Source: Maea johnstoni
Lineage: Eukaryota; Annelida; Polychaeta; Spionida; Magelonidae
Length of the DNA stretch: 64,000 nt
Direction of reading: 5' to 3'
NCBI GenBank assembly: GCA_963942565.1
Contig: OZ012698.1
Coordinates: 33,240,886 to 33,304,885 of the forward strand
The notes beneath the pieces were generated by a model. It was given only the letters and a program-made list of their open reading frames with translations. It did not search any database and was not told the DNA's origin. Below are positions 52,581-64,000 of the stretch, piece after piece. Positions within the stretch are counted from its first letter, which is position 1, and each line of letters opens with the position of its first letter. The position numbers and the translations under genes are program-made.

Positions 52581-53830
52581 GGATCGTTGGAGGACAAGGG
52601 TGAGGTGATTTAATGTACAGGTTCAAGGACTTAGGCAGTCTAAATGGGCACTTAAACAACAGGGAAGTGTGAGGTGGATGGAGAGTGTGTCTTTCAGGAT
52701 AACTAGAGACTTGGGGAGGTCTCACATAGACCTAAGTAAGGTCGGGCTCCCTGCCATGGATCTGCCAAAAGGATCCACCTTATTCATGGGTTATTGCTAA
52801 TGAAAGTTGTCTTGGCTGAATATCGCTCGCAGGCGCCACACTTTTTTCCCATACTCAGCAGTCAGCCGCTAAGAGCTCATCAAGAGATGTTTACAGTTCA
52901 GCTGCCGAATGTTAACTACATAGTTTTCTTTACCAAAACAAGTTTATTACTGCTCACAATCCCATCTGTGTTTGGCCACAAGAGCGCTAAATGCTCAAAA
53001 ATTACTTGTGTAGAATACCCCTGACATTGACATTGGCCGATTCAGAAATGTAGAGAGAGATTTCCAGCAAAATTCACCGTCGTCCACAGCACTCCTGTGT
53101 GGCTTCCAATCTTGACTTTACAATACAGCAACATTGTAACATGATACTCTCAACAAGTGCTGCTTTGAAAGCGATTTATGATCCAAGCTCGGCACCTTTT
53201 TTGCAGCCTAACAATAAAATAGTTGAAAACAATTATTTTTACACTCATCATCTGCCTGTCTCGCCTAGATCAACCGTTCACTGCACACTGAAACTACCAG
53301 TATTACCAATTCCTGCCAGGGAATGTCAAGTTCTCAATTGCAATAACATATGACTACCACTATCTAGCTAATGTCCAGCCATCCTGTGACGGCCAAACCA
53401 TAACATTTTCGTTACAAAACTTTTCTTTTTCCCAGTCAAATCTCCTTCTACTACAACTAGTTAGCTGGGAACTAAGGTAACTTGGTGATGTATTTCTCTC
53501 AAAGTTGGTGATTTTAGGTTATTTCCTTGTTAAAGTATCCTCGCGTTATATAGTTTATCATCCTACATGTGTATGTCTCATCATATAATGCACTCAACAA
53601 AAGATAACTTGCATGCTAGAATACTTCATCCATAGTTTTCACTAGAGTACCACTTTTTAAAATTTAGAACCCAATATATGTGTAATGAAATCACACATAA
53701 ACTAACACTGCCTAAGCTAAATCCTACAACCTCGGGAGTGCCTTAAAAATCAAAGAAGGAAGAACAGGACTCTTCCCTTCACAACATCACTAGGTGTGAA
53801 CATAGTGGCCTATCATTGCGTTTTATATAG

Positions 53831-54720
53831 CAATACCTAAACATCTATACATATTAGCTTTGGCCGAGCCAATCTCTTGCCCAAGAGTTTATTATCATAC
53901 TATATAAGAGACGATTGGTATTGAGCTCAAAGAAAAACAAACGTGAAATCACGTTTTTTATAATAGACTTTTAATCTTAGATGACCAAACACAAGTGGAT
54001 TCGAAACCAGCCGGTCAACCTGAACATGCTAGCCTCAACCAGTGTCAACTAATAGCTTCTGCTAGGCCAGAATTGGTGCTCTGGGCACCCCAAGCTGATG
54101 ATGGAGATAAGGTTTCTCTGTAATGTAATCGATGCGAGAGCCCTGATTGGTCCTTGATCCCACGTGACCTCACGCTGCTGCCTTATCTGGTACTCCTCGC
54201 ATGAGTCCAGCATGTAACTATAGGGCATATAGTAGTTGGGCTCTCGCTACATATCCATTCTTTTCTTAATCCAAGCTTTTAATAGACTTTTAAACTTAAC
54301 AGACAAAAAGCCAAAATATACATCATTTCCCCTTTTGAATCGTACTTGGTCTAAGTCTCCAGTACGCTTCTCTAACAAAAACATAATTACTCATTACACG
54401 CTAAAGCTGTTTGAGAATCCGGAATCAACAGTCGATCACATATTGTCTGTTTACTGATCAGAAACACACCATATTTATTTTTAAATCATATTCTATTTGC
54501 ACGGCCATTCTCAGATATGAGATGCATCAGTTATTACAGGGCCTACAGAAACTTTGTTTACATTTTACACATTTATAACATATTCACTCTTATTACGTAC
54601 TTAAGAATATTTCGGGTATTCGATAGATATGCAGGACTGAAAATACATCAGTAGCGTAGTATGGCTGATAATACATCAAAACAAGTATGTACTACATTGT
54701 CACATACTACAGTCAGCTGT
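53831..54720. other. Spacer between duplication units with a dispersed repeat
   Basis: From about 54004 it carries the repeat that starts GAAACCAGCCGGTCAACCTG, shared with 3476. No coding sequence is supported. Confidence 0.5.
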
Positions 54721-55721
54721 GTTCGTGTATACTTTGCAGCTGTTATTTTTCCTTGGATTGTAATCATACAGGGACGCGGACGACGAAACAGTTCATATAA
54801 AGCAACTTATTTTTTGACAGTCAGGCCAGAACTTTAAAGGTAACGATCATGCTATGATACCAGTTTAACCTAAACGTGTTGACACGATTTAATAGTATAT
54901 ATCCATAAGCCAATTATAATTTAAGAGTAAATCGGGTTAGATTGTCAGTGTATTGTGGCAAATGTGTAGTTTTGACTTCTCGACAAACTAAAGGGACTTT
55001 AAATCATATTTAATTATGGTTTACTCAAAATAAATTCCTAAAATATGGTAAGTAATTGCGGCTAAAATAGTGAAATTGAAAATAACTTTTGAACTTATAA
55101 GTTTTGTTATGGGAAAGAAACAAGATATCATTGGTTCGTTTTAGATAGACAGTCAAGAAACTGAGCACTTTGGAGGGGAATCCGTTTGATATCAACATTA
55201 CTTTGCTGCCATTGAACCACTTAATCGTGACAAAGCATAAGCCTTGTTCTTCATTGTCTATAACTGCATCTGTGGTATTTCCACGTAACCCTACATTTGA
55301 ACTTTGTGGTGGAAATATATCAGATGAATTAGCGTGATATGTGTATAACATTTTAATCAAGGGTGTAACAAAATTCTAGCATCACTCCATTTATATCCTT
55401 GCCACTTATCAGCCAGTTTATTCTGTTAGTATTGCTTGTTAATCTCCATTGTTGTTTAATTTTATTAAGAGATGAAAAGTCCTTTCTACGTAGACTTCAC
55501 TGCTTGCTGGAACTAGTGAACAAATTACAACAATGGTGTTTACATTTGCGCTAGGAATCCGTTGTTGGGGGATACCAGAGTATATAGCGAACCAGGTGGC
55601 TCATGGTGTATTTATATTGACTTTCTTTAATGAATAACCATTTTGACCATAATTTCATTCAAAATGACAACTGTGCCGATAACTGATAATGTAATCAATA
55701 TATATGTTACATTACACCTAG

Positions 55722-58700
55722 GTAATACCACAGCAATGGCTTGGTGTACCAAGGCTATACTTCTACATATTGGAACTTTACTTGTGATTGGTTCCGTATA
55801 CGGTGTGAATGAAATCTCTCGTGGCAATCCCACAAGGTAAGTACCACTAAAATAAAAAGGAATGTGTGATAATATATTCATCAACGCTGAAATAAAGGAT
55901 GATTATCAGCATTCAATTTGGAATTTGGTTTATCATTGCAGACATTCTAGGCTAGATTATGACTTGTCGATATGGTCAATGGCGGAGTAAACCAGAGTGC
56001 CCAGGGAGAGGTGTTGATAGTATAGATTGTAATTAATATTTACCTTGAAGTCATTTCACTCTAGCTAGAGAGCAAGGTAAAAGAATGACCTCTAAATTCA
56101 CCTTTGACCTGTAGCATAGTGATTATGAGTAATTGTGATATATCTCATTCTATCCATATAATGCCTATTTATGAGGAATTGAAATTTTATTTTGAATTCC
56201 GATATGTTTTTTTCCAAGCATTTTAAGCATGCCCCAAAACGGGGGTTTTCAGTTTGAAATAATTTCCTGCATGACATACCAGCACAAAGAACCCAATATT
56301 TTGGATCTCTTCTGGTTGGCATAACATAAGGAGTGCTTAAAGAGAATTTGAGAAATTTTAACATATTAGGATCTTTATAGCAAATTTCTAGAAATGAAAA
56401 ATATCACATTTCAAAATCTTTTAAAAATTCCATTTCCTGGTCAATATAGATTTATCTGTCTAGTATACATTCATTACTGAAAGGTTCACGCTTTTGTTAC
56501 ATTCATAAAGGTATATTAATGTTCCCATGGCAGATTGAAATACAACATATCTTGTTCACATCTTACAAAAACACCCAGAAGGTGGCATTATGTTACTAAA
56601 AAGTCAACACAGAGACCCCCTTATTAATATGATTTCTTGTAAAGGATATTTAAAGGGCCCTTTCAGGCAAAATTTTAAATATAAAGTAACATTAGAAGTT
56701 TATAAAACAAGTAAGTCCTTAAACGTACATGACCTGATATGCTAAACTCATAACCAGTCCATCCATGTCTGTAGCATCCCCAGCTGGCCTGATTAGTTTG
56801 ATAATACCTCTCTAACTAAAGTATACTTTAGGAAATTATACATGGAAACATGTTGGGCAGAACTTGACAACCAAGACCTTCAAATACTAGATAGATTTGT
56901 GCTACATGTTGTTTACATACCATGTGTGCACAGCATACATTTGGAGGGGAACATCTACTAAGTAATACATGCCTTGCAGAGCCTAAAAGTATCTGAATAT
57001 CATTGGTGGAATCTATCTGGAGAAAGCATAGATGGGAAACCATTAGAAGGAGCAAAATGTTTAAAAGCACTACCAACAAATCACCCTAAAATAGCTTTAC
57101 AAAAGTATTATAGATCTAGAGGATAATTTCTAGAAAGATATTCAGCATAAATATTTTCAACTTAAAAAGATTGATGTTATTCTGCTTTAGCATTACTAGA
57201 CAATGACTATCGAATGAACAGAGGATACTTTACAATGATATGAATTGGTTAAAGTAAATCTTTTTAAATATCATTTCAGAGACAACACATTGGCAGATAA
57301 TGATGAGTATCAGGATGCTTCTCATACCTATCATTTCGCTGACCCCATCCAAGTAAAACTCACAGATGGGTCAGATCTAAAGATGACCTTCCACTCGGTG
57401 GCTCGCTTCTCTAATTTTGAGGACACTGGTAAATTTGATATCCTTGTGGCTACAGCTGGTAGAGTCTACAGATTCAAGAACAATGATGGTCGTTTTGAAA
57501 GAAAGGGAGCATTACAGCATAGTAAAGGTACCATTGATACAGGTGAAAGACGTGGTTCGAAAACAGGATTTGTCTTCACAGACATCAACTCTGATCGTCT
57601 TCCAGATGTTATTCTATCTAAAGATAGGAAGGTCATGTATTGGCCCAACATTGGTACAAAAGCTCAACCAAGATTTGGAGATGTTGTGAGCATAAATAGT
57701 CTTACAATGGCAACTGATCGCTTTGCTGTTGGTGACTGGGATGGTGATGGACTTGTAGACATTATATGTGGAACATTTCATAATGTACAAAAACATTGGC
57801 TCAGCATCAAGACCCTCCTTTGATAGTGGCCGAGAATTAACTGATATTGGAACTGAAGCTTACAATAGGCATCCGCTTCTCATTGACTACAACAATGATG
57901 GTCTTGTTGACATACTATACGGTATAAATTGGTCAACCCTTAATGTTATTCTTAGGAGAATAAATGGGGGTTCCAGGACACAATCAATGATGAATCTGCA
58001 AGGAGCAACGATAAATCTGAGAAACATAGTTGGGGATAACACGGCACCTGATGCTGCAGATGTGAATGGAGATGGTGTCCTGGACTTGGTCACATATGGA
58101 AGCAATGGTAAGGTCATGCTTCTCATGGGCGTGGAACCATTAGGTGAAGTCATCACAGAACTAGAATCAACCTTACAGAAACACCCAAACAATCTTGGAA
58201 ATGACATGGAAGCCAGTGACGCTTTGTGGAACAAAATGTACGATCTCAACCGCTTCGTGCAAAGTTACGTCAATGATGAAGATACGACCACTGCAACAAA
58301 GGACCTGGTTCTTGATTGGTACAAATCACTGCTGCAAAAATACCCTCACTACTTCCTCCGAAAGCAGTTCTCACAACCCCATTTAGACAGACTGGCGTCC
58401 CATGCATGGAATATAATGCTTGAGTGTAGGCCAGATACTGTTAACCATAGAACAGATCTTGCTCTCACTACCAAGCATGTTGGTCATTATAGGGAAATTC
58501 TCATAAATCGAGGAATCATCCTCGTCACCAATGACAAAGCTCCTGAATTGGAAACATATATGGTCAATAAGTATCTAATGAGCTTTAACCAATCATATAT
58601 GTGCCTTCAGCTGATAACAATTGCAGCACACTTAACAAAGAGGGATGGCAAGTATGGCACCATGAGAAGAAGTGGGGTGAACATCATGAATGAGGCGACC

Positions 58701-59425
58701 GGTTCCACCAATAAGTTTCCAGGAGACTGTGAGGTTTGCAAACAAGCTTCCAGCAGTCTCCGTTCTAACCATTTCACCGTTGTTTTGGCACATGAGGTGG
58801 CACACAATTCGCTGGACAACCGCAAAGCACCTGCCTACCGTGCTGAACTTTTTGCCAGGAAGTATGAACTCATCAAAAGATCCGCAGGTGACCATGTTGT
58901 CTGGAGGGATGGAGCTGTGACACGTGGGTATGATTCAGGAAAGACGCAAACACTCTTCAGACAGAGACAATGGTGGGATGGATCCCTGGACTGGGGAAGA
59001 GCAATGGACCGCCATTTTAGCAGGGGGGCTGGTGTCACTCGCAACCGCAATCACCTTCGTAGCCAAGTATCTCTTGGATACATTCTGCGGGCCCCACAGG
59101 AAGCTTGGGCAACTCTAGCAAACCAGTACTTCAGTGATGCTAAGCACATGCTGGACTGGGCCTGGGAGAGGTCACTGAAAGGACACACTCTATGTCTTGA
59201 TTGGTTTCTATGTCAAGTAGAGTTCACAGTCTCAAGAGTAATGCATGTCCATTTTGGAAAATTGATGCAGAAAGGAATATCATTACATACAACATTGCTA
59301 TCGGTAGAAACTCAAATGGAAATATAAACAGGATGACCATTCCATCCAGCGCAAAACAACCAGGAAAACAGGTCTATAACTTTGTTGTTGACAAGGATGG
59401 ATGGGTACAGTCAATTTCACCATAG
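55722..59425 (+). pseudogene. FG-GAP/HEVAH protein gene, copy 2 (frame-disrupted paralog)
   Basis: Exon 1 (55722-55836, ATG at 55736) encodes MAWCTKAILLHIGTLLVIGS, a signal peptide, with the same phase-2 donor as copy 1. Exon 2 (57280-59425) keeps the same acceptor, FG-GAP motifs, HEVAH and the same C-terminus. Relative to copy 1 it has a net 11-base loss in the second GDWDGDG repeat region near 57775 and a one-base loss near 59231, so the frame shifts twice and no single full-length product is possible. Between them the 57768-59327 frame is long and clean, so loss is recent. A shortened product or allele-specific damage remains possible. The AATAAA near 59587 is retained. Confidence 0.8.
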
Positions 59426-59869
59426 TTATATGAAAGAAATTGGTCTAGGTTATATAAGTTCAAAGATCATGCAGTACCAAAATAAGCTATAGTTTAAAGT
59501 ATAGGTGAATGCCGTGAGTTTCGATTTTAATGTTTGAATTCATTTTAACTTTTCAAGAAATATTTTCCTATGTTACCTCTTACCCCTAATAAACAATATT
59601 ATGACAGTTTGAATTATGTTCAATGTAGGGAGTGAGAATGAATTGAATGAGACGTAGAATGACAGAAAGTGTATCAATAACCTAGATTAAAATAATCAGG
59701 GCATGATTCCCTTAGAACTAGTGGGCGGACGATTAAGCGAAAACTCGAACATTTGGTCGAGGTGAGGCCGACTTGACTCGCTTGAACAGCATTTGAAATA
59801 AACCATTATTTCAAATGTAAAGTTTTGTAATAAATCTGCGAAATTACACACGAGTAATCTTAAAGGTGA

Positions 59870-60415
59870 TAGTATAAAGCTCAAGAGAGAGACTTATATC
59901 AACAGAGTGTGTCTGCTATGTAACCTTGGAATGGAAGAGAATACTGTGCACATCGTTATGCAGTGTCCCTTCCATGAAAGAACACGCCATTGTATGTATG
60001 AAGCGATTAATAATCTCGAAATGGAGATAAGCACAATTTTTCAAAACTTACAAGGAGATGAAAAGTTTCTAGCCCTTATGGGAAAGAATATAGACGGTAT
60101 TGACCCTGAAGGGATGTTTAAGATATGGACAATATCAGGTACCTATATTAGTATGATTTATAGGACTACGATGGCCAAACATGCAGATCACACTTAAGTT
60201 GGTATAAAATGTGACACAACCCGACCCACAGACTCTTAAGGGTGTGCATATTCAATCCTCTCTGAATTTAAGCGATATCAAATGTGTACAAATGTTGATT
60301 ATCTTTATATTTCTATTATTTTCTTTACTTGTTATTATATATAAAACCTTGTTTTGTATGTCTTTGTAGTTCACCACTACAGCCAATAAATATACAAATA
60401 CAAATACAAATACAC
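59870..60415 (+). mobile_element. 3' fragment of a LINE with (AAATAC)n tail
   Basis: One frame reads KRETYINRVCLLCNLGMEEN and then TVHIVMQCPFHERTR, a C-x2-C...H...C motif typical of the C-terminal end of LINE ORF2 proteins, and stops at 60197. About 160 bp later AATAAATATACAAATACAAATAC is the A-rich microsatellite-like 3' tail. It is a 5'-truncated copy with no RT domain. The clade is uncertain (Tx1, CR1 and I-like elements have similar fingers). Confidence 0.75.
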
Positions 60416-60469
60416 AGCCAATACATACAAAAACAATAAAAACTTTAAGAAAACTTTCCTAAATTAGAC

Positions 60470-60965
60470 TAGTTCGACTAGTTCCTTTCTCAAACCAGAT
60501 GGAAATATTTTCCCACTATCCCAACGTTGCATTTGACTTGTTTTGTGTCACATTCGACATTTTATTGTCGAATCGACCAGATTAATATCGCATTTGATTT
60601 TTTAAAGGTAGAATCTGTAAAAAAATGAAAATTGCATTAGATTTTTTAAAAGTCACATTCGACAAATTAGTACTCAAATGCGACATTTGGGAATTCGAAT
60701 GCGACTTTTCAATGTCGCATTAGACCTTTCTAAAGTCCCATTCGACCTAACCTGTCAATCAAACAACTAGTTACCATAAAGTCGAATGGGACAAGTGTTT
60801 TCGACCTTCTAACACTGCTTTTCGACCTTTCGACTTCTCGCATGACGAATGCGACCTTTAGCGATTCGACATCGCATTCGACACACATTTTTTTGCCTAA
60901 ACCATACAACATTTTTGCGTGTCGCATTCGACTTTTTAGCGATTCTGAGATATTTCTTGTAAACT
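60470..60965. repeat. Block of repeated GTCGAATGCGAC-like palindromes
   Basis: Roughly a dozen copies of TCGCATTCGAC, GTCGAATG(C/G)GAC or close variants in both orientations within about 500 bp, for example near 60545, 60655, 60690, 60780, 60850, 60885 and 60920. No ORF of significance. It lies in the B-specific part of the duplication, next to the LINE fragment. It is probably a non-autonomous element or minisatellite built from short inverted units. Confidence 0.6.
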
Positions 60966-61140
60966 TGTCGAATTCTCCCCAGCTCGATGTGGAACCTCAC
61001 CCTCAGCTGTTGGAAGACAAGGGGGTCCGGTGATATAATTTATAGCTTCAAAGACTTCTGCGGTCTATATCGGTACTCTGACCATGGAAAAGTGTGGGGT
61101 GGATGGGCAATGTGTCTTTCAGGGAAACAGGAGACTTCGG

Positions 61141-61450
61141 AATGAATGAATGAATGAGTGTTTAAAGGCACATCGATACACAAAGGTCAATTAGTGCCAT
61201 AATATATTAGCAAAACGTGGTCCTTTGTCATTGTTGAAGAACAATGAGAAAGCATGATTACTCTAGGCATAAGAAGAAATAGAGGGGGAGTAAGAGCAGA
61301 GCCTTCATATCTAAAGAGGACCAATGGAAAGTTTAGATGCAGGGTATTTCTAGATAGATCCACACATCCTGCTTCTTTTATAAGGCGAGTAGGGTGCCAC
61401 ACCACCTTAGGATTCCCTGCGTGGTGCCAAGTTCCCTATTGTGGGGCGGG
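61141..61450 (-). mobile_element. CATT-tailed retroelement (SINE or LINE end) with ~10-bp target duplication
   Basis: Present in unit B but absent from the aligned position of unit A (CTAGAGACTTGGGGAGG). It is flanked by GGAGACTTCGG on the left and GGAGACTTGGG on the right. On the minus strand it ends GCACTAATTGACC..CGATGTGCC..CATTCATTCATT, the same end as the 60-bp insert at 43752. The empty site in the paralog supports the boundaries within a few bases. Confidence 0.72.
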
Positions 61451-62560
61451 AGACTTGGGCAGGTCTCACATAGACTCAAGTGATTGCCTGGCTCCCCGCA
61501 ACAGATCTGCCATGAGGACTGGCTTGTTCTTGGGTTATTGTTAATGAAGGTTATCTTGGCCGAATATTGCTTACAGGCGCCCCTCTTTTTTCCCACACTC
61601 AGCAGTCAGCCGCTAAGAGCTCATCAAGAGATGTTTACAGTTCAACCGCCGAATGTTAACAGCCTAGTTACCACCTCCAAAACAAGTTGATAGCATCTCA
61701 CAATACATGTGATTGGCCAAAAGAGCACTAAATACTCAAAGGTGACTGGTGTAGAATAGCCCTGAAATTAACCCATTGGTTGAAATGGATAGAGATTTCC
61801 CGCAGAATTCACTGGCATCCACGCTTCTGGTTCGGCCAATTCATGTGCGACTTCTAATCTTGATTCTACAATACAGCAACATTGTAACATAATACTCTCA
61901 ACAAGTGCTGCTTTGAAACTGATTTCTTATCCAAGTTTGGCACCTTTTTTCAGCCTAACAATAAAATGGTAGTAAATGTTCATTTGTACACTCAACGTCT
62001 GCTTGTCTCATGCTTACCTAGAACAATCGTTTCCCGGACTCTGCCAATTACCAATTAATTTACCAATGCCTGCTAGGGAATGTCAAATTTTCAATTACAA
62101 TAACACATGATTACCACTATCTAGCTACTGCCCATCCTGTCGAACCATAACAATTTTGTTACAATATTTATCTTATTCGCACAGTAATATCTTCTGCTGC
62201 AACTAGGTAGCTTTGAAGTAAGCTAACTTGGTGGTATTTTTTTTTGTTGGTGATTTTAGGTTATTTCTTTGGTAAGGTCTCCTCGTGTTATATAGTTTAT
62301 CAACTTACATGTGTATGTTGCATTATATGATGCATTCAATAAAAGATAAATTGCATACTAGAATACCTCATCCACAGTTTATCACAAAAGTACCACTTAT
62401 TAAATTGAAGCCCAGTGTCTGCGTGATCCATTCACACTTAGACTAATACTACCTAAATCTTACACCTTTAGCAGTGCCTCAAAAGTTGAAGAAATAAAAA
62501 AAACGCCTCTACCCTTCACAACATCACGAAGTATGAGCAGGGCACGCTAATCATGTTGTT

Positions 62561-64000
62561 TTATATTCCAATGGGGTCATTCCATGCCAACTCACTCACT
62601 TTTTTCCCGGCCCATCTCCGATTTTGATGAAATTTGGCAGACTTGTTGACCCTCCAGAGAGACTAACACACACCAAGTTTCAGCTCATTATCATCGTTAT
62701 TGATGAAGCTACAGCACTTCAAAGATTTCTGAAATTTATCAAAATTTTCAACTTTGGGACACAAAATATACTTTTACTCGAAAAGTAACCAACCGATTTT
62801 TAAAACCGTGGTACCGTTGGAAAGAGAAGACAATTTCCTTTCCAACGATATGTTACTTGATGACCTTTTGAGACATTTGACCTTTCAAGGTCATTTTCTG
62901 AGACCTTGAACTTTGACCTACATTTTCCGAAATACATCACCTTCAATTTTCCTGAATTTTGGGGAGGAGGTGCTTAGAGATGTAGGTAAAGGGCGTGTGA
63001 AGTTTGATTTTGGAGAATTGGGTATTTCTTATAAAAAATCAGGAAATAGTATTTGGTGTAAGGGTGTATCATACGAAAACGGACATTTCAATTTCATAAT
63101 GCACATGGCATGGTAAACGAACTGCATATCAATAGCTATTTGTTTTCAAAGACAACCTCAGGCCATTGTACATGTATGTCAAACATATCTGACTCCATCA
63201 CTGCCTTTTGCCATAAATTATGTAGCCAGTTGATGTCACTAAAATCCCCAGGCAAATTCACCTGTAGCAATCTTTGACCTATATGAAAATGTGTACAGCA
63301 TGTACCTTAATGCATTCTCATTACAATTTAGGTTTCTCTCCAAAGCTAACTTTACCTCATCATTATAAGTAACATCTTTTCATACCTAAGGCCAACATTT
63401 GTTAAGTATATACAGGATGATTCTATACCTAAACAACCTTAACTATTTTGAGATTCATCTGAGTTTGAAAAGCGAATATGGTGAAATGCACCCAAGTTTA
63501 AGGGTGCCGGCTACAGTTAAAGCATTTTTCAGTTTTGCTTTTATTTTTTCTCCATGTTTTGCGCGGTCTCAAGAATGAAATGGACGAGGAGCAAGACATT
63601 GTACGTAGTGACATCAGTGTAAATAATAGTTAACTGATTCAATCCCCAAGCAACTATTCATCCCTGTGTTTCATACTACTAGGAGAAAAACAAAATGTAA
63701 AGTGTAAGCTGTGTAAAGGTATCAGATTGCTTAGGTCATGACACTGTTGGCAGGCACCAACATAAAATTGAGAGCAAACCTACCATGCTGGGCAAGTAGT
63801 TAATGATTTATACTTGCCCAATGTAATTTTTGGCTTGCCCGAAATGAGTTATAACATGCTGGAATGGCATGTATTACTTGTCATGGATTTAATGATTTGA
63901 AAACCATTTTCTTTTAGATTGTGTTGCATTTTGTTGCATATTTCTGGGTATATTTCTGCAAATTTCTATTTGAAAAATGTGTAGTGTTCCGAAAATCTGC
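62561..64000. other. No gene recognised; dispersed repeat sequence
   Basis: It starts where the duplication ends, with GGGGTCATTCCATGCCAACT and a low-complexity stretch that looks like an interspersed repeat. Near 63770-63850, GGGCAAGT/ACTTGCCC motifs resemble other dispersed repeats. No exon or RNA gene is supported. Confidence 0.45.

Larger units (their letters stand above)
43915..53830 (+). repeat. Segmental duplication unit A (FG-GAP/HEVAH gene copy 1 and flanks)
   Basis: Promoter region, both exons, introns and about 3 kb of downstream DNA are paralogous to 54721-62560. Landmarks shared in order: TGTATACT(G/T)TGCAGCTGTTATT, the signal-peptide exon, the large exon, TAATAAAC(T/A)A, and the CTTCACAACATCAC block near the end. 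Differences include a 2.2-kb insertion in the intron of A and unrelated sequence at about 51065-52580 (A) versus 59715-61000 (B). Confidence 0.85.
54721..62560 (+). repeat. Segmental duplication unit B (FG-GAP/HEVAH gene copy 2 and flanks)
   Basis: Parallel to unit A in the same orientation. It lacks the 2.2-kb intron element of A and carries its own insertions in the 3' flank (a LINE fragment, a GTCGAATGCGAC-rich block, a CATT-tailed retroelement). The coding parts look roughly 90% alike by eye, introns less. Confidence 0.85.

Overview
This is animal (metazoan) DNA. It has spliced genes with GT/AG introns, AATAAA polyadenylation signals, long (AT)n arrays, a tRNA-derived SINE, and a high density of DNA transposons and LINEs. 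The content (a Tx1-type LINE, a PHD-OTU-MULE transposase gene, TatD-like proteins, CATT-tailed retroelements) suits a marine invertebrate. I cannot name the phylum from sequence alone. No retrovirus, LTR element, Polinton or other capsid-bearing element was recognised.

Layout. (1) 4.4-7.5 kb, minus strand: the last four exons of a host gene whose protein ends in a Lys/His-rich tail, tentatively TFIID subunit TAF2. A 92-bp tandem repeat next to its first visible exon copies that exon's splice acceptor. (2) 8.75-9.22 kb: a clean hAT-type MITE with an 8-bp target duplication. (3) 10.3-30.1 kb, plus strand: a PHD finger + OTU protease + MULE transposase gene, probably a Mutator-type DNA transposon, broken by two nested insertions and two in-frame stops. 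A 6.47-kb Tx1/L1-like LINE (12205-18677, minus) sits in its second intron, flanked by a 260-265 bp duplication that copies a complete exon with both splice sites. A 6.58-kb DNA transposon (21047-27623, minus transposase, probably Sola-type) sits in its last coding exon, with matching inverted ends and a 4-bp TCAT duplication. (4) 30-43.9 kb: no convincing gene; microsatellites, a fold-back MITE, a 2-kb repeat element with an internal tandem array, and a tRNA-derived SINE. (5) 43.9-62.6 kb: a tandem segmental duplication with two copies of a two-exon gene for a secreted protein with an FG-GAP/VCBS propeller and an HEVAH metallopeptidase-like region. Copy 1 is intact (753 aa); copy 2 has lost its frame twice. 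A 2.2-kb inverted-repeat element lies in the intron of copy 1 only, and copy 2 preserves the empty site.

Most striking: the LINE carries, upstream of its EN-RT ORF, a TatD-like ORF in which the metal-ligand positions of TatD nucleases appear to be replaced. This looks like an inactive TatD fold in the ORF1 position of a non-LTR retrotransposon. The exon-copying target duplication around it, and the secreted FG-GAP/HEVAH family, are the next most interesting signals. All family assignments come from motifs read by eye; no database was searched.
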